A stretch of 57,797 bases of DNA from Paenibacillus thalictri (GTDB lineage Bacteria; Bacillota; Bacilli; Paenibacillales; NBRC-103111): assembly GCF_004307995.1 (NCBI RefSeq), contig NZ_SIRE01000044.1:1-57797 (forward strand), read 5' to 3'. The notes beneath the pieces were generated by a model. That model did no database searches and was not told the origin of the DNA. It saw only the letters and a program-made list of their open reading frames with translations. Shown here piece by piece: positions 25,072 to 31,668 of the stretch (the first letter of the stretch is position 1; every line of letters starts with the position of its first letter). The position numbers and the translations under genes were made by a program.

Positions 25072-26835
25072 ATGAAAGGGATTCATTGGATCAGGAAGCA
25101 GCTGGCGCTGCGAATCGCTATGGTGGTAGTGGCGGTTATTTTCATCTTGTCAGCGGGATACGTCTATTTGCAGATCAGTAATATCAAAACAGCGGCTCAA
25201 GGCGTCATCACAAGTTACGGCACAAGGATGGCGGGCAGTTACGGCAAGCAAATGAATGTAGGGAAGCTGGAACCGTTTTTGAAAAATCCGAAAGAAGACG
25301 ATACGTATTGGGCGATTCGGCAGGAGCTGAATGTATTCCGCGAGCAAATCGGAGCATTGTACGTTTATATAGTCAGAATCGACGATAACCGGCGTCCTCT
25401 TATCATCATTGACGGTCAACCGAAAGATTCGCCATCGGCTTCTCCGATCAATGAGGTTACGGACATTCCGGATGAGGCGGTCAGTTTGTTGTTGAAAGGG
25501 GAGGCCACCAGCTCCCAAGTGATCGATAACCCGCAGTATGGTAAATACATTTCCTCGTATACACCGCTGAAGGGAGCGGATGGGTCGGTCATAGGCGTGC
25601 TGGGCATCGATACGGAAGCGGCGGTTATCGATTCGATATCCGGGCAAATCATTAAGGAAAGCGTTTTATATTATGTACTGATGTTTGTGATGACGGTTAT
25701 CGGGCTTGCGTTAATCACTTGGGTGCTCATTCGTGCACTGAAACCTTTGAAATGGATCGTTTCCGGCACGGAAAACATAGCTCGAGGCGAATTGGCTAAA
25801 GCAAACCGCCTGCTTTCGGAGCATCCGGTGCGTTCCGCTGATGAAATCGGGGCTGTATACCGCGCCGTCGCACAAATGTCCGTTAACCTCAATGAGATGA
25901 TCGGCGGTGTTGTCGCCCATGTATCGAAGACGTCCGACCAGCTCGTTCAGTCTTCGGACTCATTTGCTTCCGAAGCGAAACAAGTGCTGGATATGAACAT
26001 TAAAGCCAACCAGGTCGTCAGCCGTGTGTCCGAAGGCGCTTTAGTGCAAAGCCAGAGCACGGAAGAAAGCAGCCGGGCGATGGATGAGATCGCAACGGCG
26101 ATCCAACGAATTTCGGAGGCTTCGCTGTCTGCTTCCGACGCTTCATCCAAAGCGCTGGACAATGCCGAGAGCGGCAAGGAGACGATCCGCCAAATGAATT
26201 TGCAAATCCGCGCGATTGCATCGGCGGCACAAGAAGCCGGTGCAAGGGTAGCCGTTCTGCAAAGCCATTCCCGCGAAATTGAATATGCGCTTTCGGGAAT
26301 TTCTGAAATCGCCAACCAGACGAAACTGCTGGCGCTTAACGCTTCGATTGAAGCGGCACGAGCCGGCGAACACGGAGCCGGGTTCGCTGTTGTTGCGGGC
26401 GAGGTAAGGAAACTTGCGGAAAGCGCGGCAGCTTCTGCGGAAGCGATCGGAGATTTGCTGCGCAAGGTAGGCGGCGAGTCCAGCCGCATCAGCGAAGCGA
26501 TGCAAAGCGGAGCCGAGGAGATTCAGACGGGAACCGTTTTATCCGAAAAAGCCGAGCGTTATCTCGTTCAAATTGTGGAGAATTTTGGTTATGTCACAGA
26601 GCAAATTCACGATATTTCTTCCGCATCGGAACAAATATCGGCAGGAACGGAAGAAGTTGCGGCTTCCGTAGGAGAAATCGCACATATCGCAAAATCTTCC
26701 TCCGAACAGACCGAGCAAATCCGCGAACTGACGGACGCACAGCTCCATTCGGTGCAGCATATGGCCGACTCCGCCGCGCAGCTGTCAGGTATGACTCACG
26801 ATATGCGGGAAGCTATTAAACAGATTAAAGTGTAG
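25072..26835 (+). CDS. Methyl-accepting chemotaxis protein
   Basis: A 587-residue transducer from ATG 25072. TM1 is at about 12-32, an outside ligand-binding region of roughly 165 residues follows (Cache-like, with YVYIVRIDDNRRPLIIIDG and GSVIGVLGIDTEA), TM2 at about 203-223, then a HAMP domain and a long coiled-coil signalling domain. The kinase-contact tip reads EIANQTKLLALNASIEAARAGEHGAGFAVVA, the MCP hallmark. Glu/Gln pairs suited to methylation occur on both arms. It should cluster with CheA/CheW and steer flagellar motility. Ligand unknown. It stands alone with its own transcription. Confidence 0.93.
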   Translation: MKGIHWIRKQLALRIAMVVVAVIFILSAGYVYLQISNIKTAAQGVITSYGTRMAGSYGKQMNVGKLEPFLKNPKEDDTYWAIRQELNVFREQIGALYVYIVRIDDNRRPLIIIDGQPKDSPSASPINEVTDIPDEAVSLLLKGEATSSQVIDNPQYGKYISSYTPLKGADGSVIGVLGIDTEAAVIDSISGQIIKESVLYYVLMFVMTVIGLALITWVLIRALKPLKWIVSGTENIARGELAKANRLLSEHPVRSADEIGAVYRAVAQMSVNLNEMIGGVVAHVSKTSDQLVQSSDSFASEAKQVLDMNIKANQVVSRVSEGALVQSQSTEESSRAMDEIATAIQRISEASLSASDASSKALDNAESGKETIRQMNLQIRAIASAAQEAGARVAVLQSHSREIEYALSGISEIANQTKLLALNASIEAARAGEHGAGFAVVAGEVRKLAESAAASAEAIGDLLRKVGGESSRISEAMQSGAEEIQTGTVLSEKAERYLVQIVENFGYVTEQIHDISSASEQISAGTEEVAASVGEIAHIAKSSSEQTEQIRELTDAQLHSVQHMADSAAQLSGMTHDMREAIKQIKV

Positions 26836-26989
26836 GCCAAGCGGCATCCGGCGATTCTAGCAAATTGCCTTGTCCAAAAAATTATGCTAATCGCCAATGT
26901 CTCTTTACTCATACTTGTTCGATAGAATCGGAATATGATGGGGATGTAGCTAGTTCTCTAGTTTACACAACAGACAAGGAGGAGATTAC

Positions 26990-27640
26990 ATGCCCGTAAT
27001 TCCGATTCAGAGGATTACAAGCAGGACTACAAATGTCGTCGGAGCAGCCAATAGAGCAACTGCAATTGCCAGCGTATTGGCCAACCAGCCAGGCAATACC
27101 GTCAATGTATCCGGAGCATATCCCAATTGGCCGTCGCTGACGCCATACACCAATGACAACAATACCTCTTTTAGTGGGATTACCCCGCCGCAAACCATAT
27201 GGACGGTCAATCCGCCGCTTCCCGGGACTACCCAAGGTTTTGCAGTTAGGTCGGTTAGCATTCCGTTATCAGTTAGCTTACTGGGCGCCGATTTTGTTTT
27301 TAACGTCGCCGTATTTGCGGATAATGCCCACAATTTGCAGATTCAAGCATACAATGCCGTGTCGCTGGAATTGTTCACTATGTCCAACCTGAACGTTATT
27401 TTAAATGACGGCTCCTTGGCGCTGGATTCGTCTTTTACTACGGATTCGACCAAACCTTACAATTGGCAGCAGGTGAGATATTATACAATCACCGGCAGCA
27501 CGGGGGCCATTGCGGTAGCACTCGGAGTCTTTTTTGTTATATCGTTTGAGGTTGCCAACTATGATACCAACAAGGGCTTAAATACGGCGGGTCTTTCGTT
27601 TGTTACCGATATTTATGGAGCGGACATCGTTGTCGGCTAA
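26990..27640 (+). CDS. Unrecognised beta-rich protein, 216 aa
   Basis: ATG 26990 follows AAGGAGGAG, so translation looks sound. The product begins MPVIPIQRITSRTTNVVGA and is rich in Asn, Thr, Val and Ala with few charged residues, alternating hydrophobic and polar residues as in beta-structure. A fairly hydrophobic stretch (GAIAVALGVFFVISFEVA) lies near residue 175. There is no signal peptide, cysteine or known motif. I do not recognise the family. Composition resembles spore-surface or structural proteins, but this is only a resemblance. A 15-base tandem duplication follows its stop codon. Confidence 0.65.
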   Translation: MPVIPIQRITSRTTNVVGAANRATAIASVLANQPGNTVNVSGAYPNWPSLTPYTNDNNTSFSGITPPQTIWTVNPPLPGTTQGFAVRSVSIPLSVSLLGADFVFNVAVFADNAHNLQIQAYNAVSLELFTMSNLNVILNDGSLALDSSFTTDSTKPYNWQQVRYYTITGSTGAIAVALGVFFVISFEVANYDTNKGLNTAGLSFVTDIYGADIVVG

Positions 27641-27670
27641 TTTCTGTCCAACCGCTTTCTGTCCAACCGC
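27641..27670 (+). repeat. Tandem duplication of 15 bases
   Basis: TTTCTGTCCAACCGC occurs twice in direct succession, starting at the base after the stop codon of the preceding gene. Probably a replication slip; no function is proposed. Confidence 0.9.
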
Positions 27671-27680
27671 ATAAAAAGAT

Positions 27681-27724
27681 CGCCGTTCCTTGGCCGCTAG
27701 GCTGAAGGGAACGGCGTTTTTTTT
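27681..27724 (+). terminator. Bidirectional terminator between convergent genes
   Basis: CGCCGTTCC and GGGAACGGCG pair around a loop, followed by eight T on the plus strand; AAAAAG before the stem gives a T-run on the minus strand for the GbsR-type gene as well. Confidence 0.85.
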
Positions 27725-27738
27725 GGCGGATGCCAGCG

Positions 27739-28305
27739 TTACTCTTTGCCAGGAGTGGGACCGGTGGCGGAATCGTTTATTTTGGGGATAAAATCAAATA
27801 TTTCGTGAGTCTCGAAGCTGTGAACCAGCTTTTCGAGCCAGCGGTAATAGTCGAGAGCGTTGTTTAACTTGGCTATATCTTGCGACGCGAGGTCTTTGAC
27901 CGCGGATTCCGCCGCCGGATCCTCCGACAGCTGCTCCAGTTCTTTTAAAGATTGACGGATGGCATCCATGTTCATTTTTATCGCTTTGCGCCATTGATTG
28001 GAGAAATAGTCAAAAAAGCATTGATGCCAATCGTCTTCGGCTTTGTAGAGATCTTTCCGCTCTCCCTTGACCCATACTTTCTCCAGCATCTTCAGATCGG
28101 AGAGCAGCTTAACGCCTACGCTCATACTCGTTTTGCTCATGCCAAGCGATTGCATCATCTGTTCGAGAGTCATCGGCCCATCGTTAAAATAAATGGTTCC
28201 GTACAATCGGCCGATGGAAGGGGTCACACCATATAAATCCATATTTTTCGCGACAGAATCGATAACCCGTTCCCGCGCTTTCTCAACACGCATCATGCCG
28301 TCCAT
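27739..28305 (-). CDS. GbsR-type repressor of compatible-solute uptake
   Basis: A 188-residue protein from ATG 28305 behind GATGAGGGG. It has the GbsR/OpcR winged-helix core near the N-terminus (TPSIGRLYGTIYFNDGPMTLEQMMQSLGMSKTSMSVGVKLLSDLKMLEKVWVKGERKDLY, split here by description: a helix-turn-helix at about 45-70 and wing at 80-95) and a long helical C-terminal part. GbsR-family proteins are MarR-like sensors of choline that repress glycine betaine synthesis or import genes. It is divergent from the Opu-type transporter genes, 459 bases away, and an inverted repeat over that operon's -35 box is a good operator candidate. Confidence 0.88.
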   Translation of the reverse strand: MDGMMRVEKARERVIDSVAKNMDLYGVTPSIGRLYGTIYFNDGPMTLEQMMQSLGMSKTSMSVGVKLLSDLKMLEKVWVKGERKDLYKAEDDWHQCFFDYFSNQWRKAIKMNMDAIRQSLKELEQLSEDPAAESAVKDLASQDIAKLNNALDYYRWLEKLVHSFETHEIFDFIPKINDSATGPTPGKE

Positions 28306-28420
28306 ATTGGCCCCTCATCTCTCAAGTAAATAAACAATTCATATTATACAAATCCAGATATAAATAGCAAGAAAAATAAACGGACGAATAAAAAAATGGA
28401 AACCGATGTGAAAATAACTA

Positions 28421-28444
28421 TTTGTACGGTATTTACTGTACAAA
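28421..28444. promoter_or_regulatory. Candidate operator of the GbsR-type repressor
   Basis: TTTGTAC and GTACAAA form an inverted repeat with a ten-base spacer. The spacer contains the -35 box (TTTACT at 28432-28437), so bound protein would block RNA polymerase. Assignment to the adjacent repressor is inference from position. Confidence 0.55.
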
Positions 28445-28460
28445 GTGTATGTGTTATAAT
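28432..28460 (+). promoter_or_regulatory. Promoter of the osmolyte uptake operon
   Basis: TTTACT and TATAAT (28455-28460) with a 17-base spacer, sigma-A type. Transcription would start near 28467, giving a leader of about 300 bases that contains the riboswitch. Confidence 0.7.
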
Positions 28461-28499
28461 TAGGACATCATAAATACTCTTATATGGCACATTAATTAC

Positions 28500-28626
28500 A
28501 ATGCTTAATTCCTAACAACCGTTAGGAAGCGGGGGAACCACGTTTTGGGGCGAATCGGAAGTGCAGCATATACTTCAGTAGGGAACCATCTATCCCGAGT
28601 CCGTCAGCTAACCTCGTCAGCGCAGG
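28500..28626 (+). ncRNA. c-di-AMP riboswitch aptamer (ydaO/yuaA type)
   Basis: The leader shows the conserved parts of the ydaO/yuaA class in order: the hairpin CCTAAC-AACC-GTTAGG, then GCGGGGGAACCACG, GGGGCGAATC, a GAAGT/ACTTC hairpin, GTAGGGAACC, ATCCCGAGTCCGTCAGCTAAC and CTCGTCAGCGC. This class binds cyclic di-AMP, which signals potassium and turgor status, and usually turns off expression of osmolyte and potassium uptake genes when bound. Its position in front of an OpuC-type operon fits that role well. Ends are approximate. Confidence 0.9.
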
Positions 28627-28627
28627 A

Positions 28628-28686
28628 TGGGTCTAATTCAATGATGATAGAAACAGAATTGGCCCGGGGATAGAGGGTCTTTTTTT
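28628..28686 (+). terminator. Expression platform: hairpin and U-tract after the aptamer
   Basis: GGGTCTAATTC (28628-28638) pairs with GAATTGGCCC (28655-28664) with a small bulge. The next segment GGGATAGAGGGT (28666-28677) is followed by C and eight T, and is complementary in 11 of 12 positions to ACCATCTATCCC (28585-28596) inside the aptamer. A stem using aptamer bases would therefore end in a U-tract. Confidence 0.6.
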
Positions 28687-28692
28687 GTCTTG

Positions 28693-28717
28693 GACCCAAG
28701 ATTGCTTGGGTCTTTTT
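28693..28717 (+). terminator. Second terminator in the leader
   Basis: GACCCAAG and CTTGGGTC form a perfect eight-base-pair stem around ATTG, followed by five T. Its 5' arm can alternatively pair with GGGTC at 28675-28679, which would disrupt it. Confidence 0.75.
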
Positions 28718-28764
28718 CTGTTTTTTTATCGCCGAAATAGGGTGAGGAGGAGAGTGATGCTGAT

Positions 28765-29901
28765 TTGAACAATGCCGTAGAGTTTCAAAATGTAAGCAAA
28801 ATGTACGGCGACAAAACGATTATCGAAGGACTGAACCTGCGTATTCCCGCAGGAAAAATCGTCGTTTTCGTCGGTCCGTCGGGCTGTGGGAAAACGACCA
28901 CCTTAAAAATGATCAACCGGTTGATTGAACCGACTTCCGGGGTCATTTTGCTGAACGGTCAGGATGTGCTGAAGCAAGACAAAGTGGAGGTGCGCCGTTC
29001 CATCGGTTATGTGATCCAGCAGATCGGTTTGTTCCCGCATATGACGATTGCCGAGAACATCGCGCTGGTGCCGCGGCTGAGCAACCGCAAAGCGGGCATC
29101 GATATCGCGAAGACGGACCGGATGCTGCGGATGGTCGGTCTCGATCCCGATACGTATCGCGACCGTTATCCGTCGGAGCTGTCTGGAGGTCAGCAGCAGC
29201 GAATCGGCGTGGCGCGCGCGCTGATGAGCGATCCCCCGATTATCCTCATGGATGAGCCTTTCTCCGCGCTTGACCCGATCACACGCGAGCAGCTTCAGGA
29301 CGAATTGATCCGGCTCAACGAAGATGTGCACAAAACGATTGTGTTTGTCACCCACGATATGGACGAAGCGCTGAAAATCGCCGATGAAATCGTCATTATG
29401 CAGGCGGGGAAGGTCGTTCAGCAGGGAAGTCCGGAGCAAATCTTGCGCCATCCGGCCAATCCGTTCGTCAGAGAGTTTCTCGGAGAAAAGCGGCTTACGC
29501 CGCACCTGTCTTTGGTCGTCGACGACGTGATGCTGAAGCAGCCGGTGAAAATCGATCCGCGCAAAGGGCTGGCCGAAGCGATTCAAGTGATGCAGAACCG
29601 CAAAGTAACCGGCATTATCGTTACCGATAAAAACGACAACTATTTGGGGGTTGTGGATACGACGGACATTTACGCCAAATACAGCGAAGAATCGCTGTCG
29701 ATCGGCGATGTGATGCGTAAAAATGCCGTAACGGTGCTTTCCGGCTCTGCGCTGCTGGAGGCGATTCCGCTGGTGCAGCAGGCTCCATTCGGATTTGTTC
29801 CGGTCATTGACGCTCAAGAGAGGCTGAAGGGGCTGCTGACTAGAGGCAGCTTGGTTGACGTGCTCGCCAAACCTTATTTGGAGGAGGTGAAAAGCGAATG
29901 A
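28765..29901 (+). CDS. Compatible-solute ABC transporter ATPase with CBS pair (OpuCA type)
   Basis: A 378-residue ATPase: Walker A GPSGCGKTT, Q-loop YVIQQIGLFPHM, signature ELSGGQQQRIGVA, Walker B IILMDEPFSALD, H-loop VTHDMDEAL. Two CBS domains follow (about 255-370), as in OpuCA and OpuBA, where they sense ionic or nucleotide signals; c-di-AMP binds the CBS domains of OpuCA in several Gram-positives. The start is the TTG at 28765; the strong AGGAGG is 14 bases away and better placed for an overlapping three-codon frame (ATG 28757, stop 28766-28768). The permease gene overlaps by four bases. No gene symbol is given because OpuB and OpuC cannot be told apart. Confidence 0.9.
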   Translation: MNNAVEFQNVSKMYGDKTIIEGLNLRIPAGKIVVFVGPSGCGKTTTLKMINRLIEPTSGVILLNGQDVLKQDKVEVRRSIGYVIQQIGLFPHMTIAENIALVPRLSNRKAGIDIAKTDRMLRMVGLDPDTYRDRYPSELSGGQQQRIGVARALMSDPPIILMDEPFSALDPITREQLQDELIRLNEDVHKTIVFVTHDMDEALKIADEIVIMQAGKVVQQGSPEQILRHPANPFVREFLGEKRLTPHLSLVVDDVMLKQPVKIDPRKGLAEAIQVMQNRKVTGIIVTDKNDNYLGVVDTTDIYAKYSEESLSIGDVMRKNAVTVLSGSALLEAIPLVQQAPFGFVPVIDAQERLKGLLTRGSLVDVLAKPYLEEVKSE

Positions 29902-30548
29902 GCGAGTTAATCAGGGTCATTGCCGACCGCTGGACAGACATTGTCGCCGCTACGGGACAACATATCGTTTTGGCGTTAACCGCGATTTTTTGGGCTGTGC
30001 TGATTTCCTTGCCGATAGGGATCGCCTTGACCCGTTACCGCAAGCTGGCGGGTCCGGTGCTGGCTGTCGCTTCGATTTTGCAGACGATCCCAAGTTTGGC
30101 GCTGCTTGGCTTCATGATCCCGCTGTTTGGCATCGGATCGCTGCCGGCGGTAATTGCGATGATTTTGTACGCGCTGCTGCCGATTATGCGCAATACGTAC
30201 ACGGGGATCCGCGATGTGAATCCGTCTCTGCTGGAAGCGGGCAAAGGGATGGGCATGACCGGATTTCAACTGCTTACCATGGTGAAGCTGCCGCTGGCCC
30301 GGCCGATGATTTTTGCCGGCATCCGCACGGCTACCGTGATGACGATCGGTGTGGCGACGCTAGCTTCGTTTATCGGCGGCGGGGGCTTAGGGGATCTGAT
30401 TTTAAGAGGCATCGCGATGACCGATACCGGCATTATTTTGGCGGGGGCCATTCCTGCGGCGCTGCTGGCGATCCTGTTCGATATGCTGCTGGCTTCCCTG
30501 GATCTGAAGCTGACGCCCAAAGGACTTAGAGTGAGTAAACAACATTAA
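29898..30548 (+). CDS. Compatible-solute ABC transporter permease (OpuCB type)
   Basis: A 216-residue membrane protein whose ATG overlaps the ATPase stop (ATGA). Five or six hydrophobic segments are visible, and the cytoplasmic coupling loop reads NPSLLEAGKGMGMTGFQLLTMVKLPLARP, a clear EAA-type motif that docks onto the ATPase. Members transport glycine betaine, carnitine or choline derivatives. The operon has a single permease gene, whereas B. subtilis opuB and opuC each have two (B and D); a homodimeric permease is the simplest reading. Confidence 0.92.
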   Translation: MSELIRVIADRWTDIVAATGQHIVLALTAIFWAVLISLPIGIALTRYRKLAGPVLAVASILQTIPSLALLGFMIPLFGIGSLPAVIAMILYALLPIMRNTYTGIRDVNPSLLEAGKGMGMTGFQLLTMVKLPLARPMIFAGIRTATVMTIGVATLASFIGGGGLGDLILRGIAMTDTGIILAGAIPAALLAILFDMLLASLDLKLTPKGLRVSKQH

Positions 30549-30572
30549 ACAAATTATTGAGGAGCTGGTTGT

Positions 30573-31487
30573 GTGAAGAATGGAACGCCGAAAGCAATTT
30601 TGATAGGGGCTATGTGCATCGTGCTGGCCGTCATGGCCGGGTGTTCGATCCCGTCAAGTTCAAAAGCGTCCGATACCGTTACCGTTTTGGGAAAAGATTT
30701 TACAGAACAAGACATCCTGGCCAATATCGTTAGCATCATGATTGCGAAAAACACCGATTTGAAAGTGAATACGAAAGCCTTTTTGGGCGGCACCGACGTT
30801 GTGTTCAAAGCCTTGAATTCGGGCGACGGCGACGTTTATGTGGAATATACCGGCACTGGGCTGGTCAACATTATGGGCGAGGAGGTCATCACCGACCCCG
30901 ACAAAGCCTATGAGAAAGTCAAAGAAGAGTTTCCGAAGAAATACAACATCGAATGGCTGAAGCCGATTGGCTTTAACAACACCTATGCGATTGCGGTCCA
31001 AGCCGAAACTGCGCAAAAGTACAACCTCAAAACCGTTTCCGATCTGAAGGCGCATGCCGGAGACATCGTATTTGGGACGGAGCAGGAGTTTTTGGAGCGG
31101 GACGACGGCTTGAAGGGCTTGCTCAAAACGTACGACCTGTCTTTTAAAGATGTGAAAGCAATGGCAGTCGGCCTTAAATACCAGGCGCTCACTTCAGGCA
31201 AAGTGAATGCGATGGACGCCTTTACGACCGACGGGCTTTTAATAAAAAATCAGCTGGTGCTGCTGGAAGACGACAAGCACTTTTTCCCGCCGTATTATGC
31301 GGCTCCGATCGTAAGAAGCGACACGCTCAAAAAACATCCGGAAATCGGGCAGGTGCTGAACCAGCTGGCCGGAAAAATCGACGAGAAAGCGATGGCCGAG
31401 CTGAACGCGAAGGTCGATGAAGAGAAGAGAAAAGCAAAAGACGTCGCCGAAGAATGGCTGACAACAAACGGACTGATTAAATCATAA
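30573..31487 (+). CDS. Compatible-solute binding lipoprotein (OpuCC/OsmF type)
   Basis: A 304-residue lipoprotein with GTG 30573 behind GAGGAGCTG. The signal ends in the lipobox VMAGC. The mature part has the family pattern VTVLGKDFTEQDILANI, then GGTDVVFKALNSGDGDVYVEYTGTGL, and a C-terminal segment around PPYYAAPIVR. This is the substrate-binding-protein group for glycine betaine, choline and carnitine (OpuAC-like periplasmic fold, OsmF/OpuCC branch). It captures the solute and delivers it to the permease encoded just upstream. A terminator follows, closing a three-gene operon. Confidence 0.92.
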   Translation: MKNGTPKAILIGAMCIVLAVMAGCSIPSSSKASDTVTVLGKDFTEQDILANIVSIMIAKNTDLKVNTKAFLGGTDVVFKALNSGDGDVYVEYTGTGLVNIMGEEVITDPDKAYEKVKEEFPKKYNIEWLKPIGFNNTYAIAVQAETAQKYNLKTVSDLKAHAGDIVFGTEQEFLERDDGLKGLLKTYDLSFKDVKAMAVGLKYQALTSGKVNAMDAFTTDGLLIKNQLVLLEDDKHFFPPYYAAPIVRSDTLKKHPEIGQVLNQLAGKIDEKAMAELNAKVDEEKRKAKDVAEEWLTTNGLIKS

Positions 31488-31499
31488 TATGACCTGAAG

Positions 31500-31532
31500 C
31501 GACCGCTTCCCATCAAGGGAGCGGTCGTTTTT
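31500..31532 (+). terminator. Terminator of the osmolyte uptake operon
   Basis: CGACCGCTTCCC pairs with GGGAGCGGTCG (one bulged base) over ATCAA and is followed by five T. Confidence 0.88.
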
Positions 31533-31668
31533 ATGCAAATCTTTCGGATGGAATATGAAAAAAGGATTGTGATATTGATAGGGTGTCATTATACTGAACT
31601 TTGTATGATTATGTAATTTTTTCATGACATTTAATAGATAAAGTGCCAAGTAAAGAGAGGAATGCGAA

